A stretch of 64,000 nt of DNA, taken from assembly GCF_001618865.1 (NCBI RefSeq), contig NZ_CP015136.1:1771001-1835000 (forward strand), written 5' to 3'. Below the pieces are notes generated by a model. The model did not search any database. It saw only the letters and a program-made list of their open reading frames with translations, and was not told the DNA's origin. A program made the position numbers and the translations under genes. The stretch comes from Luteitalea pratensis (GTDB taxonomy: Bacteria > Acidobacteriota > Vicinamibacteria > Vicinamibacterales > Vicinamibacteraceae). Below, piece by piece: positions 55,798-63,184 of this stretch (positions within the stretch are counted from its first letter, which is position 1; every line of letters starts with the position of its first letter).

Positions 55798-56685
55798 TCA
55801 ACGTCGCGCACGGGCGGTCTTCCTCGTTGTCTTGCGTGTGGAGCGCGCCTTGCCGGGCAGCGTCAGCGTGCGGAACCGCCGCGCCTGTTCCTCGATGCCG
55901 ACCTCGGTGGCGAAGCGTTCGATGCTCGACGCGCCGAAGAAGCCGTCGACGCCGGTGGTGTGTGCGAGCACGTAGGCCACGTCCTCGGGCTCCGCGATCG
56001 GCCCGCCGTGACAGATGACGAAGACGTCCTTGCGCACCGCCCGGGCGGCATCGTGCATCGCTTGCACGCGCGCCGCCGACTCGTCGAGCGTCAACGCCGT
56101 CTTCGCTCCGATCGAGCCCTTTGTCGTCAGCCCAAGATGTGCCACCAGGACGTCGGCGCCGGCCCGCGCCATCTCGCGGGCGCTGTCGGCGTCGAACACG
56201 TACGGGCACGTCAGCAGGTCCAGCTTGTGAGCCTCGCGGATCATGTCGACCTCGAGGCCGTAGCCCATACCGGTCTCCTCGAGGTTCTGCCGCAACACGC
56301 CGTCGATCAGGCCGACGGTGGGGAAGTTCTGGACACCGTCGAAGCCCATCGCCTTCAGCTCGCGCAGGAACACGGGCATGATGCGGAACGGGTCGGTGCC
56401 GCACACGCCGGCCAGCACCGCCACGTCCTGCACGACGGGCAACACCTCCCGGGCCATATCGGTGACGATGGCGTTGGCGTCGCCGTACGGCATCAGGCCG
56501 GCCAGGCTGCCACGGCCGGCCATGCGGAATCGCCCGGAGTTGTAGATGATGATCAGGTCGACGCCGCCACGCTCGGCGAACTTCGCCGAGATGCCCGTCC
56601 CCGCCCCCGCGCCGACGATCGGCTGCCGCGCCGCCACCCGCCTGCGCAACCGGCCCAGCATTGTCTTACGCCCCAGAAACGGCAT
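55798..56685 (-). CDS. Phosphoenolpyruvate-hydrolase-family TIM-barrel protein (Tm-1 C-half homologue)
   Basis: A 295-residue TIM-barrel enzyme. Motifs QPIVGAGAGTGISAKFAERG, LIIIYNSGRFRMAGRGSLAG, AGVCGTDPFRIM, GFDGVQNFPTVGLIDG and DVLVAHLGLTTKGSIG are those of PF09370 (TIM-barrel signal-transduction/PEP-hydrolase family). The C-terminus is a basic Lys/Arg tail (about 280-295). The plant Tm-1 resistance protein is a fusion of a UPF0261 domain and this domain; here the two are neighbouring genes. The chemistry in bacteria is not settled. Confidence 0.87.
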   Translation of the reverse strand: MPFLGRKTMLGRLRRRVAARQPIVGAGAGTGISAKFAERGGVDLIIIYNSGRFRMAGRGSLAGLMPYGDANAIVTDMAREVLPVVQDVAVLAGVCGTDPFRIMPVFLRELKAMGFDGVQNFPTVGLIDGVLRQNLEETGMGYGLEVDMIREAHKLDLLTCPYVFDADSAREMARAGADVLVAHLGLTTKGSIGAKTALTLDESAARVQAMHDAARAVRKDVFVICHGGPIAEPEDVAYVLAHTTGVDGFFGASSIERFATEVGIEEQARRFRTLTLPGKARSTRKTTRKTARARR

Positions 56686-56705
56686 GCCTGCATCTCCTTA
56701 CGGCT

Positions 56706-56831
56706 CAAGTCTCAGGTCTCAAGCCTCAAGCCTCAAGCCTCAAGTCTCAAGCCTCAAGCCTCAAGCCTCAGGTCTCAAGCCTGAGACCTAAGACCTAAGA
56801 CCTAAGACCTGAGACCTAAGACCTGAGACGC
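56706..56831. repeat. Heptamer array, 18 units, entering the UPF0261 3' end
   Basis: Eighteen 7-bp units without a phase break: CAAGTCT, CAGGTCT, CAAGCCT x3, CAAGTCT, CAAGCCT x3, CAGGTCT, CAAGCCT, then GAGACCT/AAGACCT alternating, ending GAGACGC. It lies between two genes of one operon and supplies the last codons and TAG stop (56816-56818) of the UPF0261 gene. Confidence 0.88.
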
Positions 56832-58048
56832 AAGTTCAGTCCTTCGAACGTGTCAACCAGCGCCGCGGCGAAGGCCGGCTCGTTGATGTGTGCTTCAACC
56901 TCGCTCACCCGGACGCGACCGTCGAGGTGACGCCGCAGGCTGTCGAACAGCGCCGCATCAGCCTCCGGGTCATGAAACGGCTGGCCTGGCGCGTCGATGG
57001 CGCTCACGCCCTGCAGCGGCAGCACGAGCGCCGTCGGGCCCGTCGCCGTGTTCAACTGCGCCGCGATGCGTCGGCCAATCTCGACGCATTCGTCCGGCGT
57101 CGTTCGCATCAGCGTGACCGTCGCATTGTGGCGATAGAGGTTGCGGTTCCTGAACTGTTGCGGCACGGTCTCGATACCGCCGAAGTTGACCATGTCAAGC
57201 GCGCCGACTGACACAACCTGCGGGATGCCGCGACGTCCGGCCGCCGACAACCTGGTCGGACCCGCCGTGAGCACGCCGCCTACGACTTCGTCGCACCACT
57301 CTGTCGTCGTCACGTCCATCACCCCCGCGAAGTAGCCGTCGTCGATGAGACCTTCCATCGCGCGCCCGCCGGAGCCGGTGGCGTGAAAAACGGTGACGTC
57401 GTAGCTGGCCGCTTCCAGGGCCGTCCGTACGGCTGTGACGCACGGCGTGGTGACGCCGAACATCGTTGCCGCGACGAGCTGGCGAGTGGGGCCATCGGTG
57501 TGGTTTGCCGGCGAGGCCTGTTCGACCATGCCGCAGATGGCTCCGGCCGCATTCGCGAGGATGCGGCGCGACAGCGGGTTCAGGCCAGCGATGTCGACCA
57601 CCGAATACATCAGCGTGACGTCCTTCACGTCCACGTACGGCGCGGTATTGCCCGAGGCCATCGTCGAGACCATGACCTTCGGCACGCCGACTGGCAGCGT
57701 CCGCATCGCCGCGGCCACCATTGTCGTGCCGCCGCCGCCACCGAGGCCGAGGACGCCGTCGAAGCGGCCCGCCGCGTACCACGCGGGCAGCAGGGCACAG
57801 GCGCCACGTTGCATCGTGTCCACCGCGTGCCCGCGGTCGCCTCGGGAGCGTAACGCCGCGAGATCACTGCCCCCGGCGCGCGCCACATCGTCTGCGGTCA
57901 CATCGGGACTGACGGTGGGATCGCCAAGCACGCCGATATCGACGAGGAGCGTGCGTTGGCCGCGTGCCTGGATGCAGTCACGGACGAAGGCGTATTCCTG
58001 ACCTTTGGTGTCGAGCGTGCCGAGTAGGAGGACGGTGCGAGGCGTCAT
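56816..58048 (-). CDS. UPF0261 / Tm-1-like ATP-binding protein
   Basis: A 410-residue protein with Tm-1 N-half motifs: VLLLGTLDTKGQEYAFVRDC, VLGLGGGGGTTMVAAAMRTL, VPKVMVSTMASGNTAPYVDV and FHATGSGGRAMEGLIDDGYF. The GGGGG loop is a nucleotide-binding site in the structurally known Tm-1. The final residues (LRLRS) and the stop codon come from the heptamer array. ATG 58048 overlaps the cupin stop (ATGA), and the TIM-barrel gene follows after the 130-bp array, so cupin, UPF0261, TIM barrel and the giant ThuA fusion form one operon. Confidence 0.9.
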   Translation of the reverse strand: MTPRTVLLLGTLDTKGQEYAFVRDCIQARGQRTLLVDIGVLGDPTVSPDVTADDVARAGGSDLAALRSRGDRGHAVDTMQRGACALLPAWYAAGRFDGVLGLGGGGGTTMVAAAMRTLPVGVPKVMVSTMASGNTAPYVDVKDVTLMYSVVDIAGLNPLSRRILANAAGAICGMVEQASPANHTDGPTRQLVAATMFGVTTPCVTAVRTALEAASYDVTVFHATGSGGRAMEGLIDDGYFAGVMDVTTTEWCDEVVGGVLTAGPTRLSAAGRRGIPQVVSVGALDMVNFGGIETVPQQFRNRNLYRHNATVTLMRTTPDECVEIGRRIAAQLNTATGPTALVLPLQGVSAIDAPGQPFHDPEADAALFDSLRRHLDGRVRVSEVEAHINEPAFAAALVDTFEGLNLRLRS

Positions 58049-58473
58049 GAGCGCAAGGATCTCCAGGGCTCCTCGGACGACTCATCGACGAGCGCTGGGC
58101 CGTCGATGATGGCAGGGGAGAGGATCGCCAGGAACACCAGCGTGTCTTCGCCGGCGTTGTAGGTGCCGTGCACGACGTCCTTCGGGATGTGCGCGATGTC
58201 TCCCGCGCCGAGGTGGCGCATGTCGCGATCGACCCACTGCTCGGCGGTACCGGAGACCACATAGATGATTTCTTCCATGGCCGGATGGCGATGGAATGCG
58301 TGTCCGGTGCCCGGAGGCATCCGTACGCGAACGAGCAGCAGGTCGCGGGCCTCGGTGAGCCCGGGGCGGCACAACCACTCGTGCGGTCCCCAGGGCAATT
58401 GGTCGACCTCGATGTCCTCCGAGGTCACGAAGCGCAGGGCCGGCGCGCCCCTGGTATCTCCTGCCACGTCCAT
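58045..58473 (-). CDS. Cupin-domain protein
   Basis: A small single-cupin protein (about 142 residues from ATG 58473). The metal motif is GHAFHRHPAMEEIIYVVSGT and the second motif GDIAHIPKDVVHGTYNAGED. Such cupins often accompany sugar-acid or keto-sugar catabolism as isomerases. Start choice is open: the only Shine-Dalgarno (GGAGG) abuts ATG 58473 but is ideally placed, 6 bp, for GTG 58467; GTG 58506 is also in frame. It is first in the operon and ends in an ATGA overlap with UPF0261. Confidence 0.86.
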   Translation of the reverse strand: MDVAGDTRGAPALRFVTSEDIEVDQLPWGPHEWLCRPGLTEARDLLLVRVRMPPGTGHAFHRHPAMEEIIYVVSGTAEQWVDRDMRHLGAGDIAHIPKDVVHGTYNAGEDTLVFLAILSPAIIDGPALVDESSEEPWRSLRS

Positions 58474-58662
58474 CCTCCGTCTCGACGAGAGCAACACGTG
58501 TATCACAGGGCGCGCGTATACTGCGCACGCATCGAGCAGGTCTTGGCCGGGGGCGGGGCCGCGTTTCCGGTCCCGAAGGTCGCGCAGGCGTCGATCTCGC
58601 GACGATGCGCGCCGCCGGCCAGATCGACGAACCAGGCTGGCGCGTCAACGGGAGAGCATGTG

Positions 58663-60192
58663 ATGACAGATGTGTCTGCGCAAGGCGTCAATCGTGCACG
58701 GCTGTTCTCGGGGATCTGCCTGGCGCTGATCCCTACCGGCGCCTCGTTTGCCATCGTCAGCAACATCCTCGGGGCGCTGAAGCAGGACTTCATCCTCACG
58801 AACTACCAGGTGGGCCTGATCGGTGGCGCGGCTCTGTGGGGCATGGCGATCTCGCTGCTCGTGCTCGGGCCGATGCTCGAGGCCTTCGGGCTCAAGAACG
58901 GCGCACGCTTCGGTTTCGCGGCGCACCTGACCGGCATCACCCTGATGATCGCGGCGGTCACGCAGGTCGGGTCGCCATCGGCGTTCTGGGTGCTGATGGT
59001 CGGTGCGGCGACGCTGGCCGTCGGCAACGGCATGATCGAGGTCGCCGGTAATCCGCTGGTTGCCGCGCTGTATCCCGAGGAGAAGACGACCCGCCTCAAC
59101 TGGTTCCACGCTTTCTTCCCGATCGGGATCGTCGCTGGAGGGCTGGTCGGGTTCGTGCTGGCGACCTTCGGCGGACGCTTCGCCTACTGGCCGTACCAGC
59201 TGGCGGTCATCTACATTCCGATCCTGGTATACGGCACCCTGGTGCTGCCGCAGCACTTTCCGAAGACCGAGAACGCCGAGGCCGGAATCCCGGTCGGCGA
59301 GATGTTCCGCTACACGCTCACCAGCCCGTTGTTCCTGCTGCTCCTGGCCACGATGGCGGTCACGACGTCGATCGAGCTCGGGCCGATGCGCTGGGTGCCG
59401 ATGGTGCTCGAGGCGGTCGGCATGCACGGCATCCTGGTCCTGGTCTGGATCAGCGGCTGGATGGTGGTGCTCCGGTTGCTGGCGAGTCATTTCGTCGAGC
59501 GCCTCGCGCCCACGGGCATGCTGCTGACCGCCGCCGTGTTGACCGGCAGCGGCCTCTTCCTTCTGAGTTTCGTGCAGGGGCTGTGGTCCGCGCTGGCCGT
59601 CGCGACAATCTTCGCGTGGGGCGTGGCGTTCTTCTTCCCGACGATGGTGGGGCTGGTGAGTGAGCGGTTGCCGCGGACCGGTTCGCTCGGGATCGTCCTC
59701 ACCGCCGGCATCGGCCTCGGCATGGCAGGTGGCGTTGGTGTGCCGCTGATCGGGCGCCTGGCCGACGGGTTCCTCGCCAAGGCCATCGATCCCGCGCAGG
59801 CGCGGTCTGTCCTCGACCGGGTCGAGCAGCGCTTTCCGGCTCACCTGGCGACTGCGCTTTCGGGCAAGAGCACGGTCCGCGCCAGTGACGTGAGTGACGC
59901 ACTCGAAGCGACGCGCACGGCGCTCGCGGACCTGCGCCAGTCGGGGGAGATTCGCGGCGATGCGACCGCGACGGCGTTGCGCGCGGTCGTGGCGACGCAC
60001 CTCGACGATCCCGTGGTCGCCGAGGCTGGTGCCATCCTGCAACCTGCCGAGGCGCGAGGTGGACAGGACTCGTTCCGGTACGTCGCGCCGGCGGCGCTGT
60101 TCCTGGTCGCGGTGTTCGGGACGATGTACCTGAACGATCGTCGCCGTGGCGGCTATCGCGCAGAGCGGCTGCAAGGCGCGCGCGTGCCCTGA
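58663..60192 (+). CDS. MFS transporter, FHS/sugar-like, with long C-terminal loop
   Basis: A 509-residue permease with 12 predicted helices. GNGMIEVAGNPLVAALYPEE and TRLNWFHAFFPIGIVAGGLV are the fucose-galactose-hexuronate (FHS) type motifs, and SERLPRTGSLGIVLTAGIGL precedes helix 11. Unusually, about 110 hydrophilic residues (about 365-475; RVEQRFPAHLATALSGKSTV) lie between the last two helices. ATG 58663 follows GGGAGAG. It is divergent from the cupin-UPF0261 operon across about 190 bp, so it probably imports the substrate of that pathway. Confidence 0.88.
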   Translation: MTDVSAQGVNRARLFSGICLALIPTGASFAIVSNILGALKQDFILTNYQVGLIGGAALWGMAISLLVLGPMLEAFGLKNGARFGFAAHLTGITLMIAAVTQVGSPSAFWVLMVGAATLAVGNGMIEVAGNPLVAALYPEEKTTRLNWFHAFFPIGIVAGGLVGFVLATFGGRFAYWPYQLAVIYIPILVYGTLVLPQHFPKTENAEAGIPVGEMFRYTLTSPLFLLLLATMAVTTSIELGPMRWVPMVLEAVGMHGILVLVWISGWMVVLRLLASHFVERLAPTGMLLTAAVLTGSGLFLLSFVQGLWSALAVATIFAWGVAFFFPTMVGLVSERLPRTGSLGIVLTAGIGLGMAGGVGVPLIGRLADGFLAKAIDPAQARSVLDRVEQRFPAHLATALSGKSTVRASDVSDALEATRTALADLRQSGEIRGDATATALRAVVATHLDDPVVAEAGAILQPAEARGGQDSFRYVAPAALFLVAVFGTMYLNDRRRGGYRAERLQGARVP

Positions 60193-60233
60193 CGCATCCG
60201 GCGACCGCGGGCCGCCCGGCACGCTGGGGGCGC

Positions 60234-61790
60234 TCAGCCCCGGAAACGCTCCAGCCTGATGTCGTACTTCTGCACCTTGTAGTGCAGGACACGCTCGGTG
60301 GTGTTGAGCAGCTTGGCGGCCTTGGCGCCGTTGCCGCGGGTGGTCTTGAGCGCGTCCTGCAGCATGTCCTTCTCGTAGGACTCGACCGCCTCGGTGAGCG
60401 ACATCCGCGGCACGGTGCCCGACGCCTCGGCCGTCTGCAGCGTCGGCGGCAGGTGGTGGGCATGAATCACGCTGCCATCGCACACCAGCACGGCGCGCTC
60501 GATGGTGTTCTCGAGCTCGCGAACGTTGCCCGGCCAGTGATAGCTCACCAGCATGTCGATGGCCGGTGTCGAGATGCGCTTGATGCGGTTGCCGTGGTCG
60601 GCCGAGTACTTCTCGAGGAAGTGATCGGCGAGCAGCATGACGTCGGCCTTCCGCTCGCGCAGCGGCGGCGCGAAGATCGTGAAGACGTTGAGCCGGTAGT
60701 AGAGGTCCTCGCGGAACGTGCTCTCCGCGATCGCCTTCTCGAGATCCCGGTGCGTCGCGACGATCAGCCGCACGTTGGTCTTGATCGTCGTCGTCCCGCC
60801 CAGCCGCTCGAACTCGCGCTCCTGCAGGACGCGCAGCAGCTTCACCTGCGTCTGCGGGTTCAGGTCGCCGATTTCGTCGAGAAAGAGCGTGCCGCCCTCG
60901 GCGAGCTCGAAGCGGCCCTTCTTGCGATCCTGCGCTCCCGTGAACGCGCCCTTCTCGTACCCGAACAGCTCCGACTCGATCAGCGTGTCGGGCAGCGCCG
61001 CGCAGTTCACCTTGATGAACGCCTTGCGGGCCCGCGGCGAGTTGTAGTGGATGGCGTGGGCAATCAGTTCCTTGCCGGTGCCTGACTCACCCCGGATCAA
61101 CACGGTCGTGTTGGTCCGCGCCACCTGCCCCACCTGGTCGAACACCTCGCGCATCGGGCCGCTCGTGCCGACGATGTTGCGGACGGCGTAGCGCTCCTGC
61201 AATTCCTCGCGGAGCTGGCTGTTCTCGGCAACCAGCCGCTGCTTCTCGGCCTGGACGAGCCCGTGCATCTTGATCGACTGCGACAGCAGGGAGCCGACGA
61301 GGCGATAGAACTTGAGCGAACGGTCGTAGTCGCGCTCGCGCTTGAAGGGCAGGTCGAGCCAGAGCGCACCGATCGTCTTCTTCGCGACGACGAGGGGCAC
61401 ACAGACGAACGTCACCTCGTTGCGCGCGAGGTCGCGACGCGCGCCGGCACGGTTGAGGAAGAGCGGCTCGCGGCTCGCCTGCGGCACGAGCACCGGCTTG
61501 CCCGACTCGACGACCCGACCGGTGATGCCCTCACCGACGCGATACTGCGCCCGCTGACCAGCCGCCGGCAGGCCCGCCGACGCGGCGACGCGCAGTTCTC
61601 CCTCATCCTCGTCGAGCATGACCACGGCGCCTCGCGCGACGCGATGATGCCGCTCGAGGATCTCGAGGACCTGGTGGAATGCCTGGCGGAGGTCGAGCGT
61701 ACCCGACAGCGCCTGGCTGATGTCGAGCAGCGTGGAGAGCCGTCGGATTTCCCGGGAGGCTTCGAGCGTTCCCACAATCTTGTGGCTCAT
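60234..61790 (-). CDS. Sigma-54-dependent activator, NifA-type (GAF-AAA-Fis)
   Basis: A 518-residue enhancer-binding protein. A GAF domain (about 20-180), a short linker, then the AAA+ core with Walker A GESGTGKE (234-241), the sigma-54-contact loop GAFTGA (281-286) and Walker B TLFLDEIGDL (301-310), followed by a Fis-type helix-turn-helix (NGAKAAKLLNTTERVLHYKV, about 485-505). The order is that of NifA. No nif structural genes are present; the neighbours are for sirohaem and nitrate, so it more likely controls nitrogen assimilation. Its ATG overlaps the cobA stop by 4 bp. Confidence 0.92.
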   Translation of the reverse strand: MSHKIVGTLEASREIRRLSTLLDISQALSGTLDLRQAFHQVLEILERHHRVARGAVVMLDEDEGELRVAASAGLPAAGQRAQYRVGEGITGRVVESGKPVLVPQASREPLFLNRAGARRDLARNEVTFVCVPLVVAKKTIGALWLDLPFKRERDYDRSLKFYRLVGSLLSQSIKMHGLVQAEKQRLVAENSQLREELQERYAVRNIVGTSGPMREVFDQVGQVARTNTTVLIRGESGTGKELIAHAIHYNSPRARKAFIKVNCAALPDTLIESELFGYEKGAFTGAQDRKKGRFELAEGGTLFLDEIGDLNPQTQVKLLRVLQEREFERLGGTTTIKTNVRLIVATHRDLEKAIAESTFREDLYYRLNVFTIFAPPLRERKADVMLLADHFLEKYSADHGNRIKRISTPAIDMLVSYHWPGNVRELENTIERAVLVCDGSVIHAHHLPPTLQTAEASGTVPRMSLTEAVESYEKDMLQDALKTTRGNGAKAAKLLNTTERVLHYKVQKYDIRLERFRG

Positions 61791-62671
61791 TCGGTCAGAT
61801 CATACACTCCTGTAGGATCGTTTTGCTGGCCGCGATCCGCGTCATTGCCGCGGTCAGCCGGGACCGCGGCGGCTGCGCCGACGCGCGCGTCGCCGACAAG
61901 CTGGTCCCGCAGTGCGACGACCTGACCGACCACCACGAGCACCGGCGCCGGCAGGTGCGCTATGCGGACCGCGGCCACGAGTCCCTCCAGTGTGGATACC
62001 ACCGTCGTCTCGTCGGCCGTCGTGCCACTGGCGATCGCGGCCGCCGGCGTGTCGGCGGCACGCCCTGACGCGACCAGCGTGCGCACGAGTCCTTCGAGAT
62101 TGGCCAGGGCCATGAACGCCACGACCGTGTCGGCCTGTGCTGCGCCGCTCACGGCCTCGGACAGCCGTCCGTCGCCGGCGCAGGCACCCGCGACGACGCC
62201 GACCGACGTCGCGATGCCGCGGTGTGTCAACGGAATGCCTGCGCGCGCCGGCACGGCCGACAGCGCGCTCACACCCGGGACGACCTCGTACGGGACGCCG
62301 GCCTCGACCAGCGCGAGTGCCTCCTCGGCGCCGCGTCCGAACAGGTACGGGTCGCCACCCTTCAGCCGCACGACGCTCATCCCGGCACGCGCGGCCTGTA
62401 CCAGCGACGCGCTGATCGCGATCTGATCGGCGGAGGGACCGTGCCCCACCTTGCCGACGTCCACGCGTACGGCCGTTCGTGACGCGCGGGCAAGCACGCC
62501 CTCACTCACGAGGTGATCGTGGAAGACGAGGTCGCAGGAATCGAGCAGCGCGGCGGCACGGATCGTCAGCAGGCCGGGGTCGCCCGGACCGGCGCCGACC
62601 AGGTACACCGTGCCTCGCTGGGCACGGTCGCCATGCAGGCGCGGGCTGCCGGGGGCGATGTGGGCTGACAT
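61787..62671 (-). CDS. cobA: Uroporphyrinogen-III C-methyltransferase
   Basis: A SUMT of 294 residues from ATG 62671, or 273 from GTG 62608. It has the SAM-binding GAGPGDPGLLTIRA, the catalytic VVRLKGGDPYLFGRGAEE and GVVAGACAGDG blocks. It adds two methyl groups to uroporphyrinogen III to give precorrin-2, the branch point to sirohaem and cobalamin. Next to a nitrate reductase the likely product is sirohaem for nitrite reductase. GTG 62608 has GAGG just upstream and leaves room for a leader after the -24/-12 promoter; ATG 62671 would be almost leaderless. It is the first gene of an operon with the NifA-type activator. Confidence 0.92.
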   Translation of the reverse strand: MSAHIAPGSPRLHGDRAQRGTVYLVGAGPGDPGLLTIRAAALLDSCDLVFHDHLVSEGVLARASRTAVRVDVGKVGHGPSADQIAISASLVQAARAGMSVVRLKGGDPYLFGRGAEEALALVEAGVPYEVVPGVSALSAVPARAGIPLTHRGIATSVGVVAGACAGDGRLSEAVSGAAQADTVVAFMALANLEGLVRTLVASGRAADTPAAAIASGTTADETTVVSTLEGLVAAVRIAHLPAPVLVVVGQVVALRDQLVGDARVGAAAAVPADRGNDADRGQQNDPTGVYDLTE

Positions 62672-62683
62672 GCCTGGTTCTCA

Positions 62684-62699
62684 AGCAAGGTCGTGGCCA
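62684..62699 (-). promoter_or_regulatory. Candidate sigma-54 (-24/-12) promoter for cobA
   Basis: On the minus strand TGGCCACGACCTTGCT has GG and GC separated by exactly 10 bp, the essential -24/-12 spacing, and matches TGGC-N7-TTGCW. The -24 box is not perfect (TGGCCA against TGGCAC). It directs leftward into cobA and the sigma-54 activator gene, which suggests autoregulation. Confidence 0.5.
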
Positions 62700-62788
62700 G
62701 CACGTCGGCCATGGGCCGGGTGAGCGCGAACGCCAATGAAACCGGCGAGATCCTGCAGAACGCGCTGCACACGCTTTCGTGGCGATCA

Positions 62789-62800
62789 TACGTAAACGTA
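62789..62800. promoter_or_regulatory. Candidate enhancer palindrome TACGT-AA-ACGTA
   Basis: TACGTAAACGTA is a 5+5 bp inverted repeat about 100 bp upstream of the candidate sigma-54 promoter, the usual place for an activator site, and between two divergent nitrogen genes. Only one copy was seen, and it is not the TGT-N10-ACA NifA consensus. Confidence 0.3.
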
Positions 62801-62836
62801 GCTTCCAGTGATTGAGGCGACGGGGTTGTAGCTTCG

Positions 62837-63018
62837 CGGATCGCGGATGGCGGACCGGAATCGGGCGGATTCGGCAAGGCGGCAATCGCCAAAGAGCAGC
62901 GTCGGGCTGTCAGAGAGTGTTCTCGGAAGATGGCGACACCGTCTCGTGTCAGCGCCGACCTGAAGGTCGGCGCTGGCACCTGGGAAGTGGACGTAGCCGT
63001 CGATCTTCAGGTCGACGG
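62837..63018. repeat. Loose heptamer stretch followed by two palindromes
   Basis: The 513-bp divergent gap between cobA and the nitrate reductase contains a degenerate heptamer run at 62837-62890 (CGGATCG, CGGATGG, CGGACCG type), a perfect palindrome at 62951-62974 (AGCGCCGACCTGAAGGTCGG then CGCT), and a GTAGCCGTCGATCTTCAGGT element ending at 63018. No gene is recognised in the gap. Confidence 0.7.
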
Positions 63019-63184
63019 AATCGGATCGAAATACGATCGCGGCTCCGCGATCCGCGTCCGTCGTCAGGTCCCGCCTTCCCACGATGTCGTAGCGGTCCGC
63101 GCGGTCGTCCTACGAGATCGTAGGCGCCGCTTACCGGACGCGGTTGGTATCAGCGCAGCGCGCTCGTCGCCAGGATCTGCGCGA

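Noticed and set aside
60234-61790. Activator as evidence of nitrogen fixation
   Set aside because: NifA-like architecture alone is not enough; no nif genes are present and the neighbours are sirohaem and nitrate genes.
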